64,000 nt of DNA from Algibacter luteus (GCF_900141715.1 NZ_FQYK01000003.1:1-64000); one strand, 5' to 3'; counted from the first letter of the stretch, positions 44,730-52,972 are shown. Numbers and translations: made by a program. The notes: generated from the letters alone by a model not told the origin.

Positions 44730-45083
44730 ATGAAGAAAGTTTATTATCTAAAAACGTGTAATACTTGCCTTAGAATTTTAAAGGAATTGAATTTATCATC
44801 AGATTTTATTTTACAAGACATTAAATCAGATGAGATAACAGTCAAGCAGGTTGATGAAATGAAAGAACTAGCAGGAAGTTATGAATCACTTTTTAGTAAA
44901 CGAGCGAAACTTTACAAGGAAATGGATTTGAAAAACCAAAATTTAACAGAGCGCGATTACAAGCAATACATCCTTGAACATTATACATTTTTAAGCAGAC
45001 CTGTCATAATTGTCAACGATAAAATTTTTGTTGGTAATTCTAAAAAAACGGTTGAGGCTGCTAAGGCTTATTTAAATTCTTAA
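44730..45083 (+). CDS. ArsC/Spx-family thioredoxin-fold protein
   Basis: A 117-residue protein from ATG 44730 (MKKVYYLKTCNTCLRIL). CNTCLRIL gives a CxxC at residues 10-13, where ArsC has C-x5-R and Spx has CxxC. SRPVIIVNDKIFVGN at the C-terminal half is the family Arg-Pro segment. Homologs include arsenate reductase (glutaredoxin type), YffB and Spx; the CxxC suggests a redox regulator or reductase and not a proven arsenate reductase. A TTG at 44709 would add seven residues. A strong terminator follows. Confidence 0.85.
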   Translation: MKKVYYLKTCNTCLRILKELNLSSDFILQDIKSDEITVKQVDEMKELAGSYESLFSKRAKLYKEMDLKNQNLTERDYKQYILEHYTFLSRPVIIVNDKIFVGNSKKTVEAAKAYLNS

Positions 45084-45096
45084 AATTTTAAAAAAT

Positions 45097-45128
45097 AAAA
45101 AAGTCCAACATAAATGTTGGACTTTTTT
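45097..45128. terminator. Terminator between ArsC-like gene and tRNA-Asn
   Basis: Perfect 14-pair stem (AAAAAAGTCCAACA/TGTTGGACTTTTTT) with loop TAAA. A and T tracts on both sides let it work for the plus-strand ArsC-like gene and for the minus-strand tRNA. Confidence 0.88.
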
Positions 45129-45129
45129 G

Positions 45130-45203
45130 CTCCCCCTCTTGGGCTCGAACCAAGGACCCTTTGATTAACAGTCAAATGCTCTAACCAACTGAGCTAAGGA
45201 GGA
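45130..45203 (-). tRNA. tRNA-Asn (anticodon GTT)
   Basis: A complete cloverleaf reads on the minus strand: acceptor TCCTCCT pairing with AGGGGGA, D-arm GCTCAGTTGGTTAGAGC, anticodon arm TTTGA-CTGTTAA-TCAAA with GTT, and a T-arm with TTCGA. Discriminator base G; CCA is not encoded. Length 74. Confidence 0.97.
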
Positions 45204-45228
45204 GTGTTATTTTTCGCCTAAGCGAGCG

Positions 45229-45259
45229 CAAATATATATATCTTTTTACTTACTGCAAA
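45229..45259 (-). promoter_or_regulatory. Promoter of tRNA-Asn
   Basis: Minus strand: TTTG (45259-45256), 19 bases, TATATTTG (45236-45229). An ideal Bacteroidota promoter 25 bases before the mature 5' end. Confidence 0.75.
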
Positions 45260-45276
45260 CATTTTTTTGAAAATTT

Positions 45277-46608
45277 TTATCCAAAAATAGCTTTATAAAT
45301 ATCATTGCCGTTTGCAAACAATACTAAAGCAATTAAGATAAAGAATCCTAGCATTTGGGCATACTCCATAAATTTATCTCCAGGCTTTCTTCCAGAGACC
45401 ATTTCATATAATAAAAACATGACATGACCGCCATCTAATGCTGGGATAGGCAATAAATTTAAAACGCCTAACATAATAGATAAAAACGCTGTTAAATACC
45501 AAAACGCTTGCCAGTTCCAAACTGGAGGAAACATATTGCCAATTGCAGCAAAACCACCTATTTGAGTAGCTCCTTTTTTAGTGAAAATGTATTTAAACTG
45601 CGCCAAATAGTCTTTTACTTCCCAATAGCCGTTACTTATACCTGCAGAAACACTCTCAGCAAAACCATAATCCTTCTGATTAAACTTAATAAATTCTAAA
45701 TCACTTGGTCTTGCATAAATACCAATTATTTTATCTTCATTAGGTTTTATACGTAACTCTTCTGGCTGATTATTGCGTTCTATTTTTACTAATAACTCAT
45801 CTGAATCGCTGTTTTTTATTTGATAAGTTAAATCTGCATAATATTCAACAGGATTACCATTTATCGCTACAATTTTATCAGTCGGTTGTAAACCTGCAAT
45901 TTCTGCTGGAGAATTTGGGGTAATAGAATCTAATTCAAAAGGATAACGAGGTGTTAATGCGGGTAAATCACCAGCTTCAAAAAGTTGTGTTCCAATATCT
46001 TCAGGTATCTTAATATCTTCAACACTTCCGTCTGAATGCTCTACTTTAATATTATTGACATCCCTAAACATGATATATTTATTAATATCGATGGTTAGAT
46101 CTTCAAAAGATTCCCCATTTATAGAAATAACTCGATCACCTTGCTGAAAACCATAGTTTTCTAAGGTTTTGGCAACACTATAACCATACTTTATATCATC
46201 TTTCGTTGAATATTTTGTTCCCCAAACAAATAGCATCATAATGAATAAAAAGAAGGCCAGTAAGAAATTTACAGTTACTCCACCAAGCATGATTATTAAG
46301 CGTTGCCATGCAGGTTTAGATCGAAACTCCCACGGTTGCGGTTCTTGGGCCATTTGTTCGGTATCCATGCTTTCATCAATCATACCCGAAATTTTAACAT
46401 AGCCACCTAAAGGTAACCAGCCAATACCGTAAACGGTTTCACCTATTTTCTTTTTAAATAAAGAAAACTTCACATCGAAAAATAAATAGAATTTTTCAAC
46501 GCGTGTTTTAAAAATTTTAGCTGGTATAAAATGTCCTAACTCGTGCAGAACTACCAATATAGAAAGGCTCAAAAGTAATTGAGCTCCTTTTATTAAAAAT
46601 ACAGACAT
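45277..46608 (-). CDS. rseP: RIP metalloprotease RseP
   Basis: A 443-residue site-2 intramembrane zinc protease. The zinc motif HELGH is at residues 22-26 in the first membrane helix, and the partner LDGGH lies in the third-quarter membrane segment (LLPIPALDGGHVMFLLYE). Between them lie two PDZ domains (NYGFQQGDRVISINGESFEDL and SITPNSPAEIAGLQPTDKIVAINGNPVEYYADL). In other bacteria it cleaves anti-sigma factors or signal-peptide remnants; the substrate here is not known. No rpoE-type gene is adjacent. Confidence 0.95.
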   Translation of the reverse strand: MSVFLIKGAQLLLSLSILVVLHELGHFIPAKIFKTRVEKFYLFFDVKFSLFKKKIGETVYGIGWLPLGGYVKISGMIDESMDTEQMAQEPQPWEFRSKPAWQRLIIMLGGVTVNFLLAFFLFIMMLFVWGTKYSTKDDIKYGYSVAKTLENYGFQQGDRVISINGESFEDLTIDINKYIMFRDVNNIKVEHSDGSVEDIKIPEDIGTQLFEAGDLPALTPRYPFELDSITPNSPAEIAGLQPTDKIVAINGNPVEYYADLTYQIKNSDSDELLVKIERNNQPEELRIKPNEDKIIGIYARPSDLEFIKFNQKDYGFAESVSAGISNGYWEVKDYLAQFKYIFTKKGATQIGGFAAIGNMFPPVWNWQAFWYLTAFLSIMLGVLNLLPIPALDGGHVMFLLYEMVSGRKPGDKFMEYAQMLGFFILIALVLFANGNDIYKAIFG

Positions 46609-46738
46609 GTATTACAATTTTTTTTTAACCGCACAAAAGTAAGCTTTTAAACCAAGTTTAAAAAGTCATTCGCCGAAAGCCTTGTGTTTTAACAATAATT
46701 TATGCTGGAATTGAACGCTTTCAAAATTAAAATCGTCG

Positions 46739-46746
46739 TATTTTTG
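46739..46746 (+). promoter_or_regulatory. Promoter -7 box for SCO gene
   Basis: TATTTTTG matches TAnnTTTG; a TTG at 46711-46713 is 25 bases upstream, rather far. Confidence 0.45.
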
Positions 46747-46775
46747 CAACTACTTTTAATGTTAACGAGTTAAAA

Positions 46776-47450
46776 ATGCTATCTTTTTTTAAGGATTACA
46801 AGATTTTCGCAATTGTTTTTGGTGTTATATCTATCATTATTGTTTCAATTATTTATAATACGTTAAACGTTTACAGACCGCTTCCTATTTACCAACCAGC
46901 TATGGTTAGTACAGAATTGGTTGACAGCACCATTCAACATCAAAAAAAATATCATAAAATAGCAGATTTCGCACTTATTAATCAAAATGGCAAAACGGTG
47001 ACCCAAAATAATTATAAAGATAAAATTTACGTAGCCGATTTCTTTTTTACAACATGCCAAACCATTTGCCCGATAATGACAAATCATATGGTTGATATTC
47101 AAAAAGAAATTTTAAATGACGACGAAGTCATGCTACTATCACACTCGGTTACCCCAGAAATTGATACCGTTGCACAACTAAAACGATATGCCATTGAAAA
47201 AGGGGTTATAGACCGCAAATGGAATTTGGTTACAGGCAATAAAAAAGATATTTACAAATTGGCGCGTAAAAGTTATTTAGCTGTAAAAGATAATGGTGAT
47301 GGTGGCCCTTTTGATATGATACATACTGAAAACTTTATGCTAATTGACAAGAAACGTCAAATAAGAGGGTTTTATGATGGCACCAATTCTGAAGAAATAG
47401 AACGACTACTTAATGATATCGCTATTTTAAAAGAAGAATACAAAAACTAA
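46776..47450 (+). CDS. SCO1/SenC family copper chaperone
   Basis: A 224-residue membrane-anchored thioredoxin-fold protein. An N-terminal helix (FAIVFGVISIIIVSIIY, residues 11-27) anchors it. The copper site is intact: CQTIC at Cys94 and Cys98 in FFTTCQTICPIM, and a distal His in FDMIHTENFMLID near residue 185. SCO proteins deliver copper to the CuA site of cytochrome c oxidase. A good hairpin terminator follows; no oxidase subunit gene is adjacent. Confidence 0.93.
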   Translation: MLSFFKDYKIFAIVFGVISIIIVSIIYNTLNVYRPLPIYQPAMVSTELVDSTIQHQKKYHKIADFALINQNGKTVTQNNYKDKIYVADFFFTTCQTICPIMTNHMVDIQKEILNDDEVMLLSHSVTPEIDTVAQLKRYAIEKGVIDRKWNLVTGNKKDIYKLARKSYLAVKDNGDGGPFDMIHTENFMLIDKKRQIRGFYDGTNSEEIERLLNDIAILKEEYKN

Positions 47451-47462
47451 TTAATTGGATAT

Positions 47463-47492
47463 AAAAAAAGCCCTTTCAAAAAGGGCTTTTTT
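47463..47492. terminator. Bidirectional terminator between SCO gene and small ORF
   Basis: Stem AAAAAGCCCTT/AAGGGCTTTTT with loop TCAAA. A and T tracts flank both sides, so it can also end the minus-strand 35-residue ORF, whose stop is 18 bases away. Confidence 0.85.
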
Positions 47493-47509
47493 GTGTTTTA
47501 AAGTTTATT

Positions 47510-47617
47510 TTATTTGAAACGTCTTTTGTTGTTCCAAACTAATGAACTAGCGTTACTAAATTGTTTCGTTTTAGTTCCAACTTTACTTTCTGTTGCAATA
47601 CTATTACTTGTTTTCAT
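47510..47617 (-). CDS. Unannotated 35-residue small protein
   Basis: ATG at 47617 opens MKTSNSIATESKVGTKTKQ followed by FSNASSLVWNNKRRFK and a TAA at 47510-47512. It is Ser/Thr/Lys-rich with a basic-aromatic end (WNNKRRFK). Support for a real gene: a full-match minus-strand -7 box at 47728-47735, a leader of roughly 105 bases, and an intrinsic terminator just downstream. It is too short for most gene finders. The leader holds the perfect palindrome ATTACATTATGTAAT (47702-47716). No family is recognised. Confidence 0.55.
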   Translation of the reverse strand: MKTSNSIATESKVGTKTKQFSNASSLVWNNKRRFK

Positions 47618-47727
47618 ATTTTTAAATTTTACGTTCTTTAAAAGTTAAAATGTAGTTTGCCTAATCACTTTTTATCATTATCAACATGATTGTTATGGCG
47701 CATTACATTATGTAATTAATTCTGGTG

Positions 47728-47735
47728 CAAAGATA
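47728..47735 (-). promoter_or_regulatory. Promoter -7 box for the 35-residue ORF
   Basis: Minus strand reads TATCTTTG followed by C, the same box as for atpD. Confidence 0.55.
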
Positions 47736-47959
47736 AGCCTCACTTCAACTTGCTGAAAACAACAGATTTAGCATATTTATATGCTATATTAACATAAAAG
47801 CCTTCAAAAATGCTTTTAGCCTGCAAAATGACATAATTGGTAACATATTTCAATAGGAATTTTTGTCAAAAGCTCTCATTTGGTAGATTAGACTAACGGC
47901 ATACAGAAGCCCGATCAATTATTTATATTTAAAACTTTTATACTTCTAAACTTTTACAT

Positions 47960-47967
47960 TACTTTTG
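47960..47967 (+). promoter_or_regulatory. Promoter -7 box for feoA-feoB
   Basis: TACTTTTG matches TAnnTTTG; leader about 20 bases to the TTG start of feoA. Confidence 0.5.
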
Positions 47968-47993
47968 CTTCTTTAAAATCAATCTAAATAAGC

Positions 47994-48230
47994 TTGAAGA
48001 CAACTTTAGCACATTTAAAACGAGGTGAAAGCGCTGTAATTACTGATGTTTCATCATCTGATATCCCTTTAAAACTTTTAGAAATGGGTTGTTTACCTGG
48101 AAATACAGTTGTTCTTGTTCAAGTAGCTCCGTTTCAAGACCCTATGTATCTAAATATTAACGGATCGCATTTAGCCATAAGAAAAGAAACCGCCTCTCTT
48201 ATTTTAATTGAAAAAGTAGCACATGAGTAA
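47994..48230 (+). CDS. feoA: Ferrous iron transport protein A
   Basis: A 78-residue SH3-like cytosolic partner of FeoB (LAHLKRGESAVITDV, LKLLEMGCLPGNTVVLVQVAPFQDPMYLNINGSHLAIRKETASLILIE). The start is a TTG at 47994 (TTGAAGACAACT); there is no upstream ATG between the promoter and the conserved start. It overlaps feoB by eight bases (ATGAGTAA), a sign of translational coupling. Confidence 0.93.
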   Translation: MKTTLAHLKRGESAVITDVSSSDIPLKLLEMGCLPGNTVVLVQVAPFQDPMYLNINGSHLAIRKETASLILIEKVAHE

Positions 48231-50322
48231 ACAAATTAATGTGGCACTTATTGGGAACCCAAATACTGGGAAAACCTCAGTTTTTAATGCTTTAACAGGG
48301 TTAAACCAAAAGGTTGGAAATTATCCAGGAATTACGGTCGAAAAAAAACAAGGTATTTGCAAACTACCACGTGGTGTTAAAGCACATATTATTGATTTAC
48401 CTGGAACTTACAGCTTAAACGCTTCTTCTCTTGATGAAAATGTAGTAATCGAGCTTCTTCTGAATAAAAATGATAAAGATTTTCCTGATATAGCTGTTGT
48501 TGTTACCGATGTTGAAAATTTAAAACGAAATCTGTTACTTTTTACCCAGATTAAAGATTTAGAGATCCCTACAATTTTGGTTATTAATATGGCCGACCGA
48601 ATGCTTTACAAAGGTATTTCCTTGGATATTGATTATTTGGAAGATAAACTTAATACCAAAATTGCACTTATAAGTACTCGAAAAAATGAGGGCATTGAAA
48701 ACTTAAAACAACTTATTTCGAATTATAAAGAGGTTTCTATAGAACCTTGTATTGATACTACAGAAATAGACAAAGACTATTTTGAAAATTTAAAAAACGC
48801 CTTTCCTAATCAATTATTATACAAACTCTGGTTGGTAATTACTCAAGATGTCAATTTTGGAAAAACCGATAGAAATAAAATTGATGCAGTAGCTAATTTT
48901 AAAACTAAAACGAAAGCCGATTTAAAGCGATTACAACAAAAAGAAACAATAAAGCGCTATCAATTTATTAATGAAGCTCTGGATAAAGGACAAACGATAG
49001 ATTTAAGTCAAGCAAAGGACTTACGTATAAAACTTGATAGAATTTTAACCCATAAAGTTTGGGGCTATTTAATTTTTGGAATTATTCTGCTTACTATTTT
49101 TCAAGCCATTTACGACTGGTCAAGTATTCCAATGGATTTTATTGATGGGTTGTTTGCCAATTTAAGCGAATGGACTAAAAACCAATTACCATCTGGTGCT
49201 TTTACAAGTTTGTTGTCGGAAGGTATTATTCCAGGATTGGGTGGCATCGTCATTTTTATTCCACAAATCGCCTTTTTATTTCTATTTATTGCCGTGTTGG
49301 AAGAAAGTGGTTATATGAGTCGCGTTGTGTTTTTAATGGACCGAATTATGCGCCGTTTCGGGCTTAGTGGTAAAAGTGTTGTACCACTAATTTCGGGTAC
49401 TGCATGTGCTATTCCAGCCATTATGGCGACTAGAAATATTGAAAGTTGGAAAGAGCGTTTAATCACTATTTTAGTAACGCCTTTTACCACTTGTTCTGCA
49501 CGTTTACCTGTTTATTTAATTATCATAGCCTTGGTTATTCCAGAAGGCCGCATTTTTGGATTGGGTTATCAGGCCCTAACCTTAATGTTACTCTATCTTA
49601 TAGGTTTTGGAACCGCTATACTTTCGGCTTATATTTTAAATAAAATATTAAAAATTAGAAGTAAAACGTTTTTTGTAGTCGAAATGCCAAACTACAAACT
49701 ACCACTTTTTAAAAATGTAGTGCTTACAGTTATCGAAAAAACTAAATCCTTTGTTTTTGGAGCAGGTAAGATAATTTTAGCCATTTCAATCATTTTGTGG
49801 TTTTTGGCGTCTTACGGTCCTGGAGAACAATTTAACAACGCCGACGAAATTATAAAAACGGAATACGCTTCTCAAAATTTAACTGATGATGATTTACAAC
49901 AAAAAATAGCATCTCATAAGTTAGAGCATTCGTTTATTGGGATTACTGGTAGAGCCATAGAGCCTGCAATACGTCCTTTAGGTTACGATTGGAAAATAGG
50001 TATTGCCATAGTGAGCAGTTTTGCAGCTCGTGAAGTGTTTGTTGGTACTCTTGCCACCATTTACAGTGTTGGAAATGATGATGAAGCTACAATAAAAAAC
50101 AGAATGGCAGCCGAAGTAAACCCCGTTTTAGGTGGGCCACTATTTACCTTTGCTTCTGGTATTTCATTAATGCTGTTTTATGCTTTTGCAATGCAATGTA
50201 TGAGCACGCTAGCCATTGTAAAAAAAGAAACCAATAGTTGGAAATGGCCAATTTTACAACTCGTTATTATGTCCGCTTTCGCATATATTGTGGCCTTAAT
50301 TGCGTTTCAACTATTGAAATGA
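48223..50322 (+). CDS. feoB: Ferrous iron transporter FeoB
   Basis: A 699-residue Fe(II) permease. N-terminal G domain: G1 GNPNTGKTSVFNALTG at residues 9-24, GNYPGITVEKK (switch I), IDLPGTYSL (G3), NMADR (G4). The membrane part holds the two Gate-type repeats (GIVIFIPQIAFLFLFIAVLEESGYMSR; SGKSVVPLISGTACAIPAIMATR; FTTCSARLPVYLIIIAL). C-terminal residues include FAAREVFVGTLATIY. Co-transcribed with feoA and followed by a Cys-rich accessory peptide gene. Confidence 0.97.
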   Translation: MSKQINVALIGNPNTGKTSVFNALTGLNQKVGNYPGITVEKKQGICKLPRGVKAHIIDLPGTYSLNASSLDENVVIELLLNKNDKDFPDIAVVVTDVENLKRNLLLFTQIKDLEIPTILVINMADRMLYKGISLDIDYLEDKLNTKIALISTRKNEGIENLKQLISNYKEVSIEPCIDTTEIDKDYFENLKNAFPNQLLYKLWLVITQDVNFGKTDRNKIDAVANFKTKTKADLKRLQQKETIKRYQFINEALDKGQTIDLSQAKDLRIKLDRILTHKVWGYLIFGIILLTIFQAIYDWSSIPMDFIDGLFANLSEWTKNQLPSGAFTSLLSEGIIPGLGGIVIFIPQIAFLFLFIAVLEESGYMSRVVFLMDRIMRRFGLSGKSVVPLISGTACAIPAIMATRNIESWKERLITILVTPFTTCSARLPVYLIIIALVIPEGRIFGLGYQALTLMLLYLIGFGTAILSAYILNKILKIRSKTFFVVEMPNYKLPLFKNVVLTVIEKTKSFVFGAGKIILAISIILWFLASYGPGEQFNNADEIIKTEYASQNLTDDDLQQKIASHKLEHSFIGITGRAIEPAIRPLGYDWKIGIAIVSSFAAREVFVGTLATIYSVGNDDEATIKNRMAAEVNPVLGGPLFTFASGISLMLFYAFAMQCMSTLAIVKKETNSWKWPILQLVIMSAFAYIVALIAFQLLK

Positions 50323-50349
50323 AACTAGTTTAAACTCGACTACTTTATT

Positions 50350-50487
50350 ATGAATGAGATTATTCAAAACATATTAGTCTTTACAGCAATAGCATTAGCT
50401 ATAGCATTTCTAGTTAAAAAATTCTTCTTAAAAAAACCGAAGTCTAAAAAAGCTTGTGGAAATGACGACGGTTGCGGTTGTCATTAA
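50350..50487 (+). CDS. FeoB-associated Cys-rich membrane peptide
   Basis: A 45-residue ORF, ATG 50350 to TAA 50487: one membrane helix (IIQNILVFTAIALAIAFLV, residues 4-22), a basic stretch (KKFFLKKPKSKK), then CGNDDGCGCH. This is the layout of the FeoB-associated Cys-rich family (PF12669). It is 27 bases downstream of feoB and ahead of a terminator, so it belongs to the feo operon. The cysteines may bind iron or aid FeoB; the exact role is unknown. Confidence 0.88.
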   Translation: MNEIIQNILVFTAIALAIAFLVKKFFLKKPKSKKACGNDDGCGCH

Positions 50488-50510
50488 ATCAAATTGATAC
50501 CTTATAACTT

Positions 50511-50548
50511 AAATTAGTTACAGATTTTATTCGTAACTAATTTTTTTT
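50511..50548 (+). terminator. Terminator of feo operon, or hairpin operator upstream of the MntR-type gene
   Basis: Perfect inverted repeat AAATTAGTTAC (50511-50521) / GTAACTAATTT (50533-50543), 11-base loop, then T tract to 50548. A third TTAGTTAC copy (50547-50554) overlaps the next promoter. Confidence 0.65.
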
Positions 50549-50551
50549 AGT

Positions 50552-50559
50552 TACTTTTG
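50552..50559 (+). promoter_or_regulatory. Promoter -7 box for the metal operon
   Basis: TACTTTTG matches TAnnTTTG, 45 bases before the DtxR-type gene and overlapped by a TTAGTTAC copy, a candidate autoregulatory site. Confidence 0.5.
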
Positions 50560-50603
50560 AAAAATATTTAAGCTTACTTAAATATTGTTTAAAGCAATTA
50601 AAA

Positions 50604-51263
50604 ATGTCTATAGCCATAGAAAATTTTGTAAAAGCCATTTACAAAAACGGAAAACGAGATAATAATGATACCAAACCAGGTAACATAGCAAAAAAACTTG
50701 GCATTTCTAACGCAGCAGCCACAGATATGGCACAGAAATTAGCCTCAAAAGATTTACTGCATTACGAAAAATATCAAGCTTTAAAACTAACAGATAAAGG
50801 CAATAAAATGGCTTTAAATGTGGTGCGAAAGCATCGTTTATGGGAAAGTTTATTATTTAAATTGTTTGATATGTCTTTACACGATATTCATCGCGAAGCT
50901 GAATTATTAGAACATCAAACTTCAGATTTATTGGCAAACAAAATAAGTGAATATTTGGGGAACCCTAAGTTCGACCCGCACGGAGACCCCATTCCAAATG
51001 CTAACGGCGAAATAACAACCACTGATACCTCAATAGCGCTATCTCAGACCAGTGAAGGGAAAAAATACATGATTTCTAGATTAATGAGCGACGATAAAGA
51101 GTTTTTTGAATTTTGCGCGCAACACGGATTGAAATTCGGGAACACACTATTTGTTTCAAAGCAATTCAACAAAAATAAAATGACACAAATTTTAATAAAC
51201 AATAATACCATTTTACTTAACGAAGACTTTACTTCAATAATATATGTCAATGAAAGCAATTAA
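50604..51263 (+). CDS. DtxR/MntR-family metal-dependent transcriptional regulator
   Basis: A 219-residue regulator: N-terminal winged helix (ENFVKAIYKNG, TKPGNIAKKLGISNAAATDMAQKLASKDLLHYEKYQALKLTDKGNKMA), then the metal-binding dimer domain (HRLWESLLFKLFDMSLHDIHREAELLEHQTSDLLANKISEYLGNP, with the conserved His/Glu ligands and DPHGDPIPN), then a C-terminal SH3/FeoA-like domain. This is the longer DtxR/IdeR-like layout; Mn or Fe sensing cannot be separated by eye. It heads a run of six genes for metal transport, overlapping the next gene by 20 bases, and probably represses the run. Confidence 0.92.
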   Translation: MSIAIENFVKAIYKNGKRDNNDTKPGNIAKKLGISNAAATDMAQKLASKDLLHYEKYQALKLTDKGNKMALNVVRKHRLWESLLFKLFDMSLHDIHREAELLEHQTSDLLANKISEYLGNPKFDPHGDPIPNANGEITTTDTSIALSQTSEGKKYMISRLMSDDKEFFEFCAQHGLKFGNTLFVSKQFNKNKMTQILINNNTILLNEDFTSIIYVNESN

Positions 51264-52059
51264 ATACACTCTTTTTTCACTTAGTTTATCATTTTCTTTT
51301 TTAACTTTTTCTCAAGAAGATGACAGACTTTCTCAACCCTTAGTTACCGACCGACCAGATGCTACAGAAGCATCATCAACTGTAGGGAAAGGCACTTTAC
51401 AGTTTGAAACAGGCGGATTGTATGAATCCTACGAAGCAGGAAACATAAAATCTGAGAACTACACTTTTAATACGATGTTGATTCGATACGGAGTTCTAGA
51501 AAACTTAGAATTACGATTAGGTTGGGATTTTGTTGAAGGCACTAATAAAATAAACAATAATAAACTGGATAATGTAACGAGCGGTTTATCCCCATTGCTT
51601 TTAGGGATGAAAATCGACATTGCAGAAGAAAATGGCTGCATGCCCGAAATAGCATTAATAGGACATGTGTTTCCTGTTTTTAGCGCATCTGCCGATTACA
51701 GACCCGAATATACGAGCATTGATTTTAGATTATCATTATCTCATACACTTAGTGAAAAATCAAGTTTAGGGTACAATATAGGTGCCGAATGGGGAAATGA
51801 TTCTCCAGAAGCTTCAGCTATTTATACACTTGCTTATGGTTATAGTATTAATGATAAATTTGGCATGTACGCAGAACTTTACGGCGATTTACCAGAAGAC
51901 AATAAAGCAAACCACTATTGGGATGCCGGATTCACCTATTTAGTTTCAAACGATTTACAATTTGATACCTATTTAGGAACAAGCATTACGGAAGGACAAG
52001 ATATTTTATTCGGACTTGGGTTGAGTTATCGTGTTAAGCCTACAAACAAATTAAAATAA
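51244..52059 (+). CDS. Outer-membrane transporter-like protein (MetA-pathway phenol degradation family fold)
   Basis: A 271-residue exported beta-barrel protein. Signal peptide (IKYTLFSLSLSFSFLTFSQ); mature start LSQPLVTDRPDATEASSTVGKGTLQFETGGLYE is typical for the PF13557 family. Alternating strands with aromatic ends run to FGLGLSYRV. The start ATG 51244 (or 51250) lies inside the regulator gene, a translational coupling sign. In this metal operon it may be an outer-membrane channel for the metal; that is inference from position. Confidence 0.82.
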   Translation: MSMKAIKYTLFSLSLSFSFLTFSQEDDRLSQPLVTDRPDATEASSTVGKGTLQFETGGLYESYEAGNIKSENYTFNTMLIRYGVLENLELRLGWDFVEGTNKINNNKLDNVTSGLSPLLLGMKIDIAEENGCMPEIALIGHVFPVFSASADYRPEYTSIDFRLSLSHTLSEKSSLGYNIGAEWGNDSPEASAIYTLAYGYSINDKFGMYAELYGDLPEDNKANHYWDAGFTYLVSNDLQFDTYLGTSITEGQDILFGLGLSYRVKPTNKLK

Positions 52060-52066
52060 ATTCGAT

Positions 52067-52972
52067 ATGAAAAAAATACTTATCATACTTCTTCTTTCTA
52101 CTGTTTGCATGAGCTGTAAAGAAGAAAAAAAGACAAACGGTAAACTAAATATAGTTACAACCACCACCATGATTACCGATTTAGTTAAAAACATTGGTGG
52201 CGACCACATTAATTTACAAGGATTAATGGGTAGCGGTGTCGATCCGCATTTATATAAAGCTAGTGAAGGCGATGTTGCCAAATTATCAAACGCCGATATT
52301 ATTTTTTACAACGGGTTGCACTTAGAAGGCAAACTAGTTGAGGTTTTCGAGAAAATGAAAAACAAAAAAACCATTGCGATTTCTGATGCTTTAGACAAGT
52401 CAACTTTAATCGGTTCAGAATATTTTGCTTCTAACTACGACCCGCATATATGGTTTGATATAAACTATTGGAAACAAGCTACAGAATTTGTGGTAAAAAC
52501 ACTTTCAGAAGCTATACCTGAGCAAAAAACAACCTTCGAAACCAACGGAAATGTCTATATCGAAAAATTAAATGCGCTTAAAAATAAATTAGAGCAAACC
52601 ATAAGTAGTCTTCCAAATGAGCAGCGTATTTTGGTAACGGCGCATGATGCGTTTAACTATTTCGGTAAAGCTTTCGATTTTGAGGTAGTAGGCCTACAAG
52701 GACTTTCAACCGCAACCGAAGCTGGCGTAAAAGACGTTCAAAAATTATCAGCCTTCATCATTGAAAATAAAGTTAAAGCTATATTTGTAGAGAGCTCGGT
52801 ACCAAAACGCACCATTGAAGCGCTTCAAGCAGCAGTAAAATCTAAAGGGCACGAAGTTACCATTGGCGGCACATTATATTCCGATGCGTTGGGCGATGCA
52901 GGAACCATTGAAGGCACATATATAGGCATGTTCGAGTATAACGTGAACACTATTGTAAATGCACTAAAATAA
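52067..52972 (+). CDS. Metal ABC transporter substrate-binding lipoprotein (ZnuA/TroA type)
   Basis: A 301-residue cluster A-I binding protein. Lipobox Cys17 (LLLSTVCMSC). The metal ligands are His61 (GVDPHLYK), His127 (DPHIWFD), His193 (TAHDAFNYFG) and Asp273 (LYSDALGD). The His at the third position matches TroA/ZnuA; Mn-specific PsaA and MntC have Glu there. No His-rich loop is present. Zn or mixed Zn/Mn binding is therefore the better guess, in spite of the MntR-like regulator. Gene 3 of the operon; a 378-base gap with repeat-like sequence separates it from the ATPase. Confidence 0.93.
   Translation: MKKILIILLLSTVCMSCKEEKKTNGKLNIVTTTTMITDLVKNIGGDHINLQGLMGSGVDPHLYKASEGDVAKLSNADIIFYNGLHLEGKLVEVFEKMKNKKTIAISDALDKSTLIGSEYFASNYDPHIWFDINYWKQATEFVVKTLSEAIPEQKTTFETNGNVYIEKLNALKNKLEQTISSLPNEQRILVTAHDAFNYFGKAFDFEVVGLQGLSTATEAGVKDVQKLSAFIIENKVKAIFVESSVPKRTIEALQAAVKSKGHEVTIGGTLYSDALGDAGTIEGTYIGMFEYNVNTIVNALK

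Larger units (their letters stand above)
47618..47993. other. Divergent control region between small ORF and feoAB
   Basis: This 376-base gap has a minus promoter (47728-47735), a plus promoter (47960-47967), the palindrome ATTACATTATGTAAT (47702-47716) and the palindrome AGCATAT-TT-ATATGCT (47770-47785). The remainder (about 47800-47940) shows only AT-rich sequence with a weak AAAAGC/GCTTTT pair. Confidence 0.5.

Noticed and set aside
44730-45083. Bona fide arsenate reductase
   Set aside because: The protein has CxxC at the active position and no neighbouring arsenic genes, so the safer call is the broad ArsC/Spx family.
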